DNA of 56,096 nucleotides, from positions 1-56,096 of the forward strand of contig CAKTBJ010000018.1 in assembly GCA_934533075.1 (NCBI GenBank), in the 5' to 3' direction. The DNA is from an uncultured Paracoccus sp. (GTDB lineage: Bacteria > Pseudomonadota > Alphaproteobacteria > Rhodobacterales > Rhodobacteraceae). Below the pieces are notes generated by a model, which did no database searches, was not told where the DNA came from, and was given only the letters and a program-made list of their open reading frames with translations. The translations under genes were made by a program, and so were the position numbers. This document shows positions 10,807 through 19,633 of the stretch, in pieces. Numbering within the stretch: the stretch's first letter is position 1; each line of letters opens with the position of its first letter.

Positions 10807-11687
10807 GCACGCCCGGCTTCACTTTCTTCTATATCGTCGAGCCGCCGGACTATCAGATGATGGCCTGTCTGCTGCTGGCCTCGATCCGCAGGCATTTCCC
10901 GCCCGAGGTGCGCGCCGTCGGCTATTGCCCGGCGCATCGGATGGGCGAGGTGCATCCGGCGGTGTTCAAGGCGCATGAGATGCTGGGCGCGGAAATCCGC
11001 CCCATGCGGACGGACGGCATGTGGGACCAGCCTTATCCGCATGGCAACAAGATCATCGCCTGCCTGCAACCGCGCGACACCGAATTCTCGGCCTTCGTGG
11101 ACAGCGACGTGATGTTCCTGGCGGATAACCGCGTCGGGAATCTCGCCCGTCCGGGGCATGTCTCCTGCTCGCCCGCCGCCTCGCGGGTGCGGGCGCTGCA
11201 TGACATCTGGGATCGCGTCTATGCGCATTTCGACATGCCCATCCCCGAGGAGCGCGTGCGGCTGATGCGCCGCCGGCACAAGGTCGTGCCCTATTTCAGC
11301 GCCGGGCTGGTGGTATTCCCCGAGGCGGCGGGCGCCGGCGGGCGCTTCCCGGATGTATGGTATGACACGGCGCGGCAGCTGGACGGGCTGGAGGACCTGC
11401 CGGCGCGGCGCCCCTATCTGGACCAGATGAGCCTGCCCCTGGCCATCCGCCGCGCCGGGCTGGACTGGAACATCCTGCCGGAGGAGCAGCATTTCATCCT
11501 CGGCGGCCGGCTGCGCGGCCAGGCCCTGCCGGAGGGGCGCGACATCTATACGATCCATTATCGCAACCACAAGGTGCTGAAGGAGATCGGCTTCAACAAG
11601 CGGGTGCGCAAGCTGCTGAAGGCGGCCTATGGCGTGCGCCGGGTCGAGCGGTTGACCGATGCCAGCATTCCCGAGGACGAGGCATAG
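10803..11687 (+). CDS. Glycosyltransferase-like protein (GT8-like)
   Basis: 294 residues. The sequence begins FTFFYIVEPPDYQMMACLLL, a Rossmann-like first strand and helix. It has HGNKIIACL near residue 80 and FVDSDVMFL near residue 97, where DSD is the likely metal-binding DxD. The Tyr-rich tail TIHYRNHKVLKEIGFNK is Lys/Arg-rich and may be peripheral to the membrane. ATG 10803 overlaps the stop of the fusion gene and is preceded by GGGAGG. With the two genes before it, it forms a three-gene glycosylation cluster. Confidence 0.8.
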   Translation: MSTPGFTFFYIVEPPDYQMMACLLLASIRRHFPPEVRAVGYCPAHRMGEVHPAVFKAHEMLGAEIRPMRTDGMWDQPYPHGNKIIACLQPRDTEFSAFVDSDVMFLADNRVGNLARPGHVSCSPAASRVRALHDIWDRVYAHFDMPIPEERVRLMRRRHKVVPYFSAGLVVFPEAAGAGGRFPDVWYDTARQLDGLEDLPARRPYLDQMSLPLAIRRAGLDWNILPEEQHFILGGRLRGQALPEGRDIYTIHYRNHKVLKEIGFNKRVRKLLKAAYGVRRVERLTDASIPEDEA

Positions 11688-11755
11688 GGCGGGCCTTGCC
11701 CTTGCCCGCGCCGGGGTCTAGCCTGCGGGCCGCACGGGGACAAGGGGACAAGCCT

Positions 11756-12535
11756 ATGGAATCGAACGCGATTGCGCTGTCGGCCGAGGATGTGGGCCGC
11801 TTTGGCCCCGACCCGCTGGCCACCTTTCGCGCCAATCTCGCCGCCGTCGAGGCCCGCATTGCCGCCGCCTGCGCGCGGGCGGGGCGGGCGCGGGACGAGG
11901 TGCGGCTGTTGCCGATCACCAAGACCGTGCCGGCGCATGTCCTGCGGCTGGCCCATGCCGCCGGCATCCGCCAGTTCGGCGAGAACAAGATCCAGGAGGC
12001 GATGGGCAAGCACGCGCTCATGGCCGACCTGCCCGTCGACTGGTGCATCGTCGGGCATCTGCAAACCAACAAGGTCAAATACCTGACCCGGTTTGCCCAT
12101 GAATTCCACGCGCTGGACAGCCTGCGCCTGGCCGAGGTGCTGGACAGGCGGCTGGCCGCCGAGGGGCGCGAGATGGATGTTTACGTTCAGGTCAATACCT
12201 CGGGCGAGGACAGCAAGTTCGGCCTCGCCCCCGCCGACCTGCTGCCCCTTGTCCGCCGCCTGCCGGATTTCCCGCGCCTGCGCCCGCGTGGGCTGATGAC
12301 GCTGGCCCTGTTCAGCACCGACATGGCGCGGGTGCGGCCCTGTTTCGCGCTGCTGCGGGCCTTGCGCGACGAGGCGGCGGCGCTGCATCCCGGCCTGACC
12401 GGCCTGTCGATGGGCATGAGCGGCGACTTCGAGGCCGCGATCGAGGAAGGCGCCACCGTCGTGCGGGTGGGGCAGGGCATCTTCGGCGCCCGCCCGACCC
12501 CCGACAGCCTGTATTGGCCGGGCCTTGCCGGCTGA
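11756..12535 (+). CDS. YggS/PROSC family pyridoxal-phosphate homeostasis protein
   Basis: Fold-III PLP-binding protein that buffers PLP in the cytoplasm; it has no known catalytic reaction. Diagnostic motifs are LLPITKTVPAHV (the PLP Lys at about residue 57), FGENKIQEA, VGHLQTNKVKYL, YVQVNTSGEDSKFG and LSMGMSGDFEAAIEEG followed by VRVGQGIFG. Length is 259 residues, slightly longer than E. coli YggS through an N-terminal helix. ATG 11756 follows AAGGGGA. It sits downstream of the glycosyltransferases after a 68-base gap and need not be functionally linked to them. Confidence 0.93.
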   Translation: MESNAIALSAEDVGRFGPDPLATFRANLAAVEARIAAACARAGRARDEVRLLPITKTVPAHVLRLAHAAGIRQFGENKIQEAMGKHALMADLPVDWCIVGHLQTNKVKYLTRFAHEFHALDSLRLAEVLDRRLAAEGREMDVYVQVNTSGEDSKFGLAPADLLPLVRRLPDFPRLRPRGLMTLALFSTDMARVRPCFALLRALRDEAAALHPGLTGLSMGMSGDFEAAIEEGATVVRVGQGIFGARPTPDSLYWPGLAG

Positions 12536-12566
12536 TCGCCCCGTGCCCGCCTGCGGCAAGATAGCC

Positions 12567-12584
12567 CTTGATCACTCGATCAAG
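12567..12584. promoter_or_regulatory. Inverted repeat upstream of gntR-type gene, candidate operator
   Basis: CTTGATC (12567-12573) and GATCAAG (12578-12584) are perfect inverted arms around ACTC. The site lies 39 bases upstream of the regulator start, where an autoregulatory operator would be expected. FadR/FCD-subfamily regulators bind short palindromes of this size. The core TTGAT...ATCAA has a 6-base spacer, not the 4 bases of an FNR site. Confidence 0.5.
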
Positions 12585-12622
12585 CCCCGGCAGACTCGTC
12601 CCCGCCGCAGCCGAGATTGACC

Positions 12623-13339
12623 ATGCCCGTTCGCCGTCTGAAAGACACCCCGCCCCTGCATCCGGTGGCGCGCCGCAAGACGGTGCAGGATCTGGTCTAT
12701 GAGCAGTTGCGCGGCGCGCTGATGTCGGGCGCCTTCGAGGCCGAGGCGAATTTCACCATCACCGCCCTGGCCGAGCAGTTCCAGACCTCGCACATGCCGG
12801 TGCGCGAGGCGCTGCGGCGGCTGGCGGCCGAGGGGGCGCTGCGGATTTCCACCTCGGGCACGGCGCAGGTGCCGGCGATCACCCAGCCCGAACTGGCCGA
12901 TCTGTGCCGGGCGCGGGTGATCATCGAGGGCGCGGCGGCGGAGCTGGCGGCGCCGAACCTGACCGCGCGCGACATCGCCGACCTGGCCGAGCTGCGCGCC
13001 CGGCAGGAGGCGGCGGGGGTCGCGGGGCGGATTTCCGACCTGGTGGCCATCAACCGCGCCTTCCATTTCCACATCTATGCCCGCGCCGGCAGCCCGGTGC
13101 TGATGAGCCAGATCGAAACGCTCTGGCTGCGCTGGGGACCCTATGTGCGGCTGCTGTCGGACCTGATGGTGGACCTGCTGCGCACCGATCACGGCGGCGG
13201 CTTCGTGCGCCATCACGACCTGATGCTGGCCGCCCTGCGCCGGGGCGACGCGGTGGCGTTCCGCGCCGCGATGGAGGGCGACATCCGCGCCACCGAGCGT
13301 CTGCTGGCCGAAAGGCTGGCGACCGAAACCGGCGGCTAG
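12623..13339 (+). CDS. GntR family transcriptional regulator (FadR/FCD subfamily)
   Basis: DNA-binding regulator of 238 residues. The N-terminal winged helix-turn-helix spans about residues 20-75 (TITALAEQFQTSHMPVREAL, then RRLAAEGAL). The C-terminal all-helical FCD ligand domain includes ARVIIEGAAAELAA, INRAFHFHIYARAG and RHHDLMLAALRRGD, whose His residues would bind metal. ATG 12623 is used; TTG 12617 in frame is less likely. It is convergent with the M20 gene that ends the peptide importer operon (stop codons overlap), so it may respond to a peptide- or amino-acid-derived ligand. Confidence 0.92.
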   Translation: MPVRRLKDTPPLHPVARRKTVQDLVYEQLRGALMSGAFEAEANFTITALAEQFQTSHMPVREALRRLAAEGALRISTSGTAQVPAITQPELADLCRARVIIEGAAAELAAPNLTARDIADLAELRARQEAAGVAGRISDLVAINRAFHFHIYARAGSPVLMSQIETLWLRWGPYVRLLSDLMVDLLRTDHGGGFVRHHDLMLAALRRGDAVAFRAAMEGDIRATERLLAERLATETGG

Positions 13340-14706
13340 CCCTCGCCTAGGTCCCAGTAAAGCCCGGCCATCAGCCCCAGCGCCTGCCGGGCAAGGTCGA
13401 TGGGCAGATGCTCGTCGCGGGCATGTTGCAGGCAGCCGGGATAGGAATGCGGAATCCACACCGTCGGCAGGCCGAGGTCGCGCGCGAAGATGTCGTTGGG
13501 CAGCGAGCCGCCCAGATTGGGCAGGATCGCCGGCGCCTCGCCCTCGGTCGCCGCCAGCGAGGCGCTGATCCGTGCCACCCAGGGATGGTCCGGGTCCAGT
13601 CGCGTGGCCAGGAAGATGTGGTCATGCGGGTCATGCACCACCACGCGCGAAAAGCCCTTTTCCGCCAGATGCCTGCGCACGGCCGGCACCACGCCCTCGA
13701 CATCCACCCCCACCGGAAAGCGCAGTTGCAGCCGGGCGCGGGCGCGTGGCGGGATGGCGTAAAGCGGCTCGGCAAGGTTGCCGCATTCCATCTCCATCAC
13801 CTCGAAGCTGGACCAGCCGAACACCTTTTCCGGCGCCGAGAGGCCCGGCTCGCCCCACCAGTCTTCCACGGCGGGGTCCGAGGGCAGGGGGGTGATCTCC
13901 AGCCGGCCCAGCAATTCGCGCAGGCGCGGGGTCAGCGGCGGCGGCTTCAGTTCCGGCACCAGGATTTCGCCCTGCGGGCCGATCAGCGCGGCGATGGCGT
14001 GGCACAGTTCCACGCCGGGATTGGACAGCAGCCCGCCCCAGTTGCCGGAATGCTGGAAATGCTCGCGTGCGACCACCTCGATATAGAAGGACACCCCGCC
14101 GCGCGCGCCGAGGAACAGCGTCGGGCGGTCGGCGGCCAGGCGCGGCCCGTCCGAGGCGACCAGCACATCCGCCGCCAGCGCCTCGCGATGCTCGGCGCAG
14201 ATCTCGCGCAGGCCGGGCGAGCCGGCCTCCTCGCCCATCTCGATCAGGAACTTGACGTTGAAGCCCAGCCGCCCGCGCTGCGCCAGCACGGTTTCCAGCG
14301 CGGTCAGGTTGACCAGCAACTGGCCCTTGTTGTCGGCGGTGCCGCGGCCATACCAGCGGCCTTCGCGCTCGGTCAGGGCAAAGGGGGCCAGCCCCTCCGA
14401 CCAGCCGTCAAGGCCGGTCACCACGTCGCCGTGGCCGTATTGCAGGATGGTGGTCAGGCCCTCGCCCTCGATCCGCTCGGCCAGCAGGACCGGGCCTGGG
14501 GCGTCGGGGTGGTGCAGTTGGCGCAGGCGGAAGCCCATCGCGGTCAGGCGCGGGGCCAGCAAGTCGTCGAGGAAGCGGATCAGTTCCGGCCGGGCTTCGG
14601 GCAGGCGGCTGGCCGAGGGGATGGCGACCATCGCGGCGAGGTCGCGGGCGAAGGCACCCTCGTCCACGGTGGCGCGGGCGGCGGCGATGGCGGCGTCGCG
14701 GCTCAT
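13336..14706 (-). CDS. M20 family metallopeptidase (dipeptidase-like)
   Basis: Cytoplasmic zinc aminoacyl hydrolase of 456 residues, last gene of the peptide importer operon. Metal ligands and catalytic residues are visible in order: YGHGDVV (about residue 91), RGTADNKGQ, EMGEEAGSPGL, VASDGPR and the C-terminal HSYPGCLQHARDEH. The lid/dimerisation domain lies between, with HSGNWGG. ATG 14706 overlaps the stop of the ATPase upstream (ATGA). A role in cutting imported dipeptides or acylated amino acids fits the operon but is inferred. Confidence 0.92.
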   Translation of the reverse strand: MSRDAAIAAARATVDEGAFARDLAAMVAIPSASRLPEARPELIRFLDDLLAPRLTAMGFRLRQLHHPDAPGPVLLAERIEGEGLTTILQYGHGDVVTGLDGWSEGLAPFALTEREGRWYGRGTADNKGQLLVNLTALETVLAQRGRLGFNVKFLIEMGEEAGSPGLREICAEHREALAADVLVASDGPRLAADRPTLFLGARGGVSFYIEVVAREHFQHSGNWGGLLSNPGVELCHAIAALIGPQGEILVPELKPPPLTPRLRELLGRLEITPLPSDPAVEDWWGEPGLSAPEKVFGWSSFEVMEMECGNLAEPLYAIPPRARARLQLRFPVGVDVEGVVPAVRRHLAEKGFSRVVVHDPHDHIFLATRLDPDHPWVARISASLAATEGEAPAILPNLGGSLPNDIFARDLGLPTVWIPHSYPGCLQHARDEHLPIDLARQALGLMAGLYWDLGEG

Positions 14707-15665
14707 GCGGCACCGGCCCGGCTTTGCGGGTCCAGTTGGAAATGGCAGCGGGTCAAGCGTCCTCCATCGTCGCGCAGGGGTGGGGCCGTGGTCGTGCAGA
14801 CCGCCTCGGCATAGGGGCAGCGCGTGCGGAAGGCGCAGCCCGAGGGCGGGTTCGACGGGTCCGGCAGCTCCCCCTTGATCGGGAACAGCCGCCGGTCGCC
14901 GGGATTCAGGTCGGGCGCGGCGTCGATCAGCAGCCGCGTATAGGGATGGCGCGGGGCCGAGAACAGCGCCGCCGCCGGGGCGAGTTCGACAAGCTGGCCC
15001 AGATACATCACGCCGATGCGGTCGGCCATCAGCCGCACCACCGAAAGGTTATGGGTGATGAACAGGCTGGTCAATCCCAGCCTTTGCTGGAGGTCGCGCA
15101 GCAATTCCAGGATCTGCGCCTGCACCGACACGTCCAGCGCCGAGGTCGGCTCGTCAAGGATCAGGAAATCCGGCTCGCCCGCCAGGGCGCGGGCGATGGA
15201 AATCCGCTGGCGCTGGCCGCCGGAAAAGGCATGCGGAAAGCGGGCGCCGTCCTCGGGCGACAGGCCGACCTGGCGCAGCAATTCGCCGACGCGGGCGGGG
15301 ATGTCGGCTTGCGGGCGCAGGCGGGCGGCGAGGATCGGCTCGGCGATGATGTCGCGCACCCGCCAGCGGGCGTTCAGCGAGGAAAACGGGTCCTGAAACA
15401 CCATCTGAAGGCGCGGGCGGCGGCCGGCCATGCGCACCTCGCCGGTGGTGGGCGCCATCAGCCCGGCGGCAATTCGGGCCAGCGTGGACTTGCCGCAGCC
15501 GGATTCGCCGACCAGCCCCAGCACCTCGCCGCGGGCGATGGACAGGCTGACATCGCGCACCGCCTGCAAGCGGCGCGGCCTGGCGCCGGTCAGGCGGGCG
15601 ACCAGCCCCGGCGCCGAACCGAAGGTCTTGCCGACATGGCTGAGTTCGATGACCGGCTCGCTCAT
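14703..15665 (-). CDS. Peptide ABC transporter ATP-binding protein (DppF/OppF type)
   Basis: One of two ATPases of the importer. Walker A GESGCGKST, Q-loop VFQDPFSSLN, signature FSGGQRQR, Walker [12 protein letters not shown] and a His in THNLSVV are all present. The C-terminal oligopeptide-transporter domain has a Cys cluster (CAFRTRCPYAEAVC), as in proteins of this family that bind an iron-sulphur cluster. ATG 15665 has GGAG nine bases upstream and overlaps the preceding ATPase stop. Length is 320 residues. A longer upstream frame has no family similarity. Confidence 0.94.
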   Translation of the reverse strand: MSEPVIELSHVGKTFGSAPGLVARLTGARPRRLQAVRDVSLSIARGEVLGLVGESGCGKSTLARIAAGLMAPTTGEVRMAGRRPRLQMVFQDPFSSLNARWRVRDIIAEPILAARLRPQADIPARVGELLRQVGLSPEDGARFPHAFSGGQRQRISIARALAGEPDFLILDEPTSALDVSVQAQILELLRDLQQRLGLTSLFITHNLSVVRLMADRIGVMYLGQLVELAPAAALFSAPRHPYTRLLIDAAPDLNPGDRRLFPIKGELPDPSNPPSGCAFRTRCPYAEAVCTTTAPPLRDDGGRLTRCHFQLDPQSRAGAA

Positions 15666-16633
15666 GGTTGATCTCCGGGCTGGCCCTCCAGCGGGTGGTG
15701 GCAGGCGGCGCTGTCCTCCAGCACCGGCACCACCTGCTTGCAGATGTCGGTGGCGCGGGGGCAGCGGGGATGAAAGGCGCAACCGGGCGGCAGCGCGCCC
15801 ACGCCGGGCATGGCGCCGGGAATGGCGGTGACGCGCATCCGCCCCTCGGCATCCGGGGCCGGGGTCGCGCCCAGAAGGCCCGCCGTATAGGGGTGGCGCG
15901 GCGCGGCGAACAGCTGCGCGGTGGGGGCGCATTCGACGATGCGGCCGGCATAGAACACCGCCACCCGGTCGGCCATCTTGGCCACCACCCCGAGGTCGTG
16001 GGTGATCAGCATCATCGCCGCCCCGGTTTCGGCATGCAGGTTCTTGAGCAGTTGCAGCATCTGGGCCTGAACGGACACGTCCAGCGCGGTCGTCGGCTCG
16101 TCCGCGATCAGCAGGTCAGGCTCGGCGCAGAGCGCCAGCGCGATCACGATGCGCTGGCGCTGGCCGCCGGAAAGCTGGTGCGGGGCGGCGTCGAAGGCGC
16201 GGGCCGGGTCGGGCAGGCCGACGCGGGCGATCCAGTCCAGCGCGCGGGCCTTGGCCGCGCGCGGGGTCAGGTCGAGATGGGCGGTCATGGTGTCGATCAG
16301 CTGCCGGCCCACGGTCAGCACCGGGTTCAGGCTGGTCATCGGGTCCTGAAACACGAAGCCGATGCGCCGCCCGCGCACCTTGCGCATCCGGCGGGGGGAA
16401 AGCTGGTCGATCCGCGTGCCCGACAGCGTGATCTCGCCGCCGCTGCGCGACAAGGGCGGCACCAGCAGGTCGATCACCGCGGCCCCGGCCACCGACTTGC
16501 CGGCCCCGGATTCGCCGACGATGCCCAGCACCTCGCCCGGCGCCACGTCGAAGCCGACGCCCTGCAACACCGGCAGCGCCTCGCCGTTGCGGGCCAGCGT
16601 CACCGACAGGTCGCGCACGGAAAGCAGGCTCAT
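15662..16633 (-). CDS. Peptide ABC transporter ATP-binding protein (DppD/OppD type)
   Basis: Partner ATPase of 323 residues. Walker A GESGAGKSV, Q-loop VFQDPMTSLN, signature LSGGQRQR, Walker B LLIADEPTTALD and THDLGVV are intact. The C-terminal CAFHPRCPRATDIC carries the same Cys pattern as its partner. ATG 16633 (MSLLSVRDLSV) follows GAGGGGG and overlaps the permease stop by four bases. Confidence 0.94.
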   Translation of the reverse strand: MSLLSVRDLSVTLARNGEALPVLQGVGFDVAPGEVLGIVGESGAGKSVAGAAVIDLLVPPLSRSGGEITLSGTRIDQLSPRRMRKVRGRRIGFVFQDPMTSLNPVLTVGRQLIDTMTAHLDLTPRAAKARALDWIARVGLPDPARAFDAAPHQLSGGQRQRIVIALALCAEPDLLIADEPTTALDVSVQAQMLQLLKNLHAETGAAMMLITHDLGVVAKMADRVAVFYAGRIVECAPTAQLFAAPRHPYTAGLLGATPAPDAEGRMRVTAIPGAMPGVGALPPGCAFHPRCPRATDICKQVVPVLEDSAACHHPLEGQPGDQP

Positions 16634-17517
16634 CCGCGCCCCCTCAGTTTCGGGTTGTAATGGTCGCGCAGGTGGTCGCCCAGCACGTTGACCGCGACGA
16701 CCAGCGCCACCAGCACGGCGCAGGGCCAGACGGCGATCCACCATTCGCCCGATTGCAGGTAGTTGTTGCCGTTGCGGATCAGCGCCCCCAGCGAGGGCTG
16801 CGTGAGCGGGATGCCGACGCCGAGGAACGAGAGCGTGGCCTCGGTGATGATCGCCAGCCCCAGGTTGATGGTGGCGATCACCAGCACCGGCGCCATGACG
16901 TTGGGCAGGATATGGCGCAGCACGATGGCGGTGCGCGAGCGGCCGGTGATGCGGGCGGAGGCGACATAGTCCTGATCGCGCTCGACCATGACCGAGGAGC
17001 GGATGGTGCGCGCGAATTGCACCCAGAAGGCGATGCCGATGGCGGCGATCACGATGACGATGGCGGTCGCGGTGCCGCGCTCGCGCCCCAGCGTGGCATT
17101 GGCGATGCCGTCGATCACCATCGCCAGCAGCAGCGCCGGATAGGCCAGCTGCACGTCGGCCACGCGCATGATGATCGCATCCACCCGCCCGCCGGCAAAG
17201 CCCGCGACCAGACCCAGCGCCCCGCCCAGAACCAGCGCGATCACCACCGCCCCGGCGCCGACGAGGATCGAGGTGCGCAGCCCGTAGGCCATCGCCGTGA
17301 TCAGGTTGCGCCCCTGATCGTCGGCGCCAAGGGGCAGGGCGGGATTGCCGCCCTCCATCCACATCGGCGGGGTGAAGGCGTCGAGGATCGACAGGCCCGA
17401 CAGGCTGAACGGGTCGGCCACGAACAGCGGCAGCAGCAGGGCATAGGCCAGCAGCAGCACGATGACCAGTGCCGCCGCCTGCGCGCCCCAGGCGCCTTTC
17501 AGGGCCGCCGGCATCAT
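16630..17517 (-). CDS. Peptide ABC transporter permease (DppC type)
   Basis: Inner-membrane permease of 295 residues with about six helices, the first at residues 12-35. After it comes a periplasmic loop with PLGADDQGRNLITAMAYGLR, typical of DppC. The EAA-like loop is VASARITGRSRTAIVLRHIL, followed by LPNVMAPVLVIA. Two consecutive ATG codons open the gene; the first (17517) is used. It overlaps its neighbours on both sides by four bases. Confidence 0.94.
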   Translation of the reverse strand: MMPAALKGAWGAQAAALVIVLLLAYALLLPLFVADPFSLSGLSILDAFTPPMWMEGGNPALPLGADDQGRNLITAMAYGLRTSILVGAGAVVIALVLGGALGLVAGFAGGRVDAIIMRVADVQLAYPALLLAMVIDGIANATLGRERGTATAIVIVIAAIGIAFWVQFARTIRSSVMVERDQDYVASARITGRSRTAIVLRHILPNVMAPVLVIATINLGLAIITEATLSFLGVGIPLTQPSLGALIRNGNNYLQSGEWWIAVWPCAVLVALVVAVNVLGDHLRDHYNPKLRGRG

Positions 17518-18485
17518 CCGCGCCCCTTCTTCAGCCGGGGGTCGATCAGCGGATAGGACAGTTCCACGGCCAGGTTGATGATCATGTAGACCGCGCCGAC
17601 AAAGATCAGATAGATGCCGATGACCGGAATATCGGCCGATTGCACCGATTGCAGGAACAGCGTGCCGAGGCCGGGCCATGCGAAGACGCTTTCCGTCACC
17701 ACGGAAAAGGCGATGATGTTGCCCAGTTGCAGGCCCAGCATGGTCACCACCGGCAGCAGCGCGTTGCGGATCGCATAGACGAACCAGATGCGCCATTCCG
17801 GCAGGCCGCGGGCGCGGGCAAAGCGGATATGCTCGGACTGGCCGATCTCCATCAGTTGCGTGCGCAGCATGCGGATGATGAAGGTGATCTGGAAGGTGGC
17901 CAGCGTGATCGAGGGCAGCACGATGGCCCGCCAGCCGGAGGCGGTCAGCAGCCCGGTCTCCCACGGGCCGACCATCACCGTCTGGCCGCGCCCGAAGGAC
18001 GGAAACCAGCCCAGTTGCACGGCAAAGATCGCGATCAGCATCAGGCCGATGACGAAATTCGGCAGGGTGATCCCGGCGATGGAGGTGAACATGATCGCCC
18101 GCGCCGCCAGGCCCTTGGGGCGCACCCCGCACAGGATGCCGGCGGGCACGCCGATCAGGATGGTCAGCCCGAGGCTGACGGCGGCCAGTTCGAACGTGGC
18201 GGGCAGGCGCTCGGCGATCATGGCGCCGACGGGCTGCTGGGTGCGGTAGGACAGGCCGAAATCGCCCTGCACCAGCCCGACCAGGAACGAGCCGAAGCGT
18301 TGCAGCACCGGCTGGTCCAGATGCAGCCGCTCGATCAGGGCGGCGCGGTCGGCCAGGCTGGCCTCGGGCGGCAGCAGGAAGCCGATCGGGTCGCCCAGCG
18401 TGTTGATCAGCAGGAAGGCGATCAGGCTGATGACCAGCAGGACCAGAACCGTCTGGACGATACGCTCGGCGGCATAGGCGATCAT
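17514..18485 (-). CDS. Peptide ABC transporter permease (DppB type)
   Basis: Inner-membrane permease of 323 residues. It starts AERIVQTVLVLLVISLIAFL, has the DppB hallmark GDFGLSYRTQQPV at about residue 95, then PNFVIGLMLI, the loop FARARGLPEWRIWFVYAIRN and FAWPGLGTLFLQSVQSAD near the end. ATG 18485 overlaps the stop of the deacetylase-like gene (ATGA), so translation is coupled. Confidence 0.94.
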   Translation of the reverse strand: MIAYAAERIVQTVLVLLVISLIAFLLINTLGDPIGFLLPPEASLADRAALIERLHLDQPVLQRFGSFLVGLVQGDFGLSYRTQQPVGAMIAERLPATFELAAVSLGLTILIGVPAGILCGVRPKGLAARAIMFTSIAGITLPNFVIGLMLIAIFAVQLGWFPSFGRGQTVMVGPWETGLLTASGWRAIVLPSITLATFQITFIIRMLRTQLMEIGQSEHIRFARARGLPEWRIWFVYAIRNALLPVVTMLGLQLGNIIAFSVVTESVFAWPGLGTLFLQSVQSADIPVIGIYLIFVGAVYMIINLAVELSYPLIDPRLKKGRG

Positions 18486-19633
18486 GTCAGCGTGCGGCCC
18501 AAGCGAAGCAGGAAGTCGGTGCAGGCGTCCAGTTGCGCGATGGCGAGGCTTTCGTCGGGCTGATGCGCGTCCTTGATGTCGCCCGGCCCGATCACCACCG
18601 AGGGCGTGCCGGCTTCGGCGAAGATGCCGGCCTCGGTGCCGTAGGGCACGGCATGCACGCCGTTGCGGCCCAGAAGGCCCAGCAGTTCGGCCTCCAGCGC
18701 CGGGTCGCCGCTGGGGGCCAGCGGCGGGATGCGGGCCTGCACGTCGAAGCGGATGCCGCAAGCCGGGTCCACCGCCTTCATCGCCGGCTCCAGCCGCGCG
18801 GCAAGGGCGTGGATACGCTCCAGCACCTCGCGGTCGGTGGTGCCGGGGATCAGCCGCATCTCCCAGAAGAACTTGCAATGCCCGCCCAGGATGTTGCCGG
18901 CGGTGCCGCCGTCGATGATGTTGACCTGAAGCGTGGACCAGGGCGGGTCCAGCGCGTCGAAAAGCGGGCCGTCGCGCAGGTCGCGGTAGATGTCGGCGAT
19001 GCCGGCGACCAGCTCGCCCGCCACCATCACCGCGTTCACCCCGCGCTCGGGCTGCGAGGAATGGCCCGGCTTGCCGGTGACGTGGCACCAGCCGATGCAG
19101 CCGCCCTTGTGGGCGTTGACCAGTTCCATGTTGGTCGGTTCGCCGATGACGGCGAGGCGCGGGCGCAGGTTCGGCCCGACCCATTCCGCCATCGGGCCGA
19201 CGCCGGTGCAGCCGACCTCCTCGTCATAGGAAAAGGCCAGATGCACCGGGGCCTTCAGGTCCATGCGCGCCAGGTCCGGCGCCACGGCCAGCATGCAGGC
19301 CAGAAAGCCCTTCATGTCGGTGGCGCCGCGTCCGGTCACGCGGTCGCCGCCCCGGCGCAGGGTCCAGGGATCGCCGGTCCATGCCTGCCCCTCGACCGGC
19401 ACCACGTCGGTATGGCCCGACAGCACGATGCCGCCGGGCGCCTCCGGGCCGATGGAGACCAGCAGATTGGCCTTGGGCTGGCCGTCCGGGTCGGCAAAGC
19501 GCCGGCAGCGGCCGCCGAAACCGACGGCCAGCGCCTCGACATGCGCGATCAGGTCCAGGTTGGACACCGCGCTGACGGTGGGAAAGGCCACCAGGTCGGC
19601 AAGGTGGCGGATGCTGTCTTCGCGCAGGCTCAT
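18482..19633 (-). CDS. M20 family deacetylase (acetylornithine deacetylase ArgE-like)
   Basis: Zinc amidohydrolase of 383 residues that removes an acyl group from an N-acyl amino acid. Visible: LSGHTDVVPVEG (metal His and Asp), GRGATDMKGFLACML, SYDEEVGCTG (catalytic Glu), VIGEPTNM, the lid GKPGHSSQPERGVNA and the final DAHQPDES. The start is ATG 19633, overlapping the binding-protein stop; a longer frame upstream is non-homologous. Its position between the binding protein and the permeases suggests processing of imported N-acyl amino acids or peptides rather than arginine biosynthesis, although it resembles ArgE closely. Confidence 0.9.
   Translation of the reverse strand: MSLREDSIRHLADLVAFPTVSAVSNLDLIAHVEALAVGFGGRCRRFADPDGQPKANLLVSIGPEAPGGIVLSGHTDVVPVEGQAWTGDPWTLRRGGDRVTGRGATDMKGFLACMLAVAPDLARMDLKAPVHLAFSYDEEVGCTGVGPMAEWVGPNLRPRLAVIGEPTNMELVNAHKGGCIGWCHVTGKPGHSSQPERGVNAVMVAGELVAGIADIYRDLRDGPLFDALDPPWSTLQVNIIDGGTAGNILGGHCKFFWEMRLIPGTTDREVLERIHALAARLEPAMKAVDPACGIRFDVQARIPPLAPSGDPALEAELLGLLGRNGVHAVPYGTEAGIFAEAGTPSVVIGPGDIKDAHQPDESLAIAQLDACTDFLLRLGRTLT

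Noticed and set aside
12567..12584. FNR/ANR-type box (TTGAT....ATCAA)
   Set aside because: The spacer is 6 bases, not 4, and the site is upstream of a GntR gene; a GntR-type palindrome fits better.
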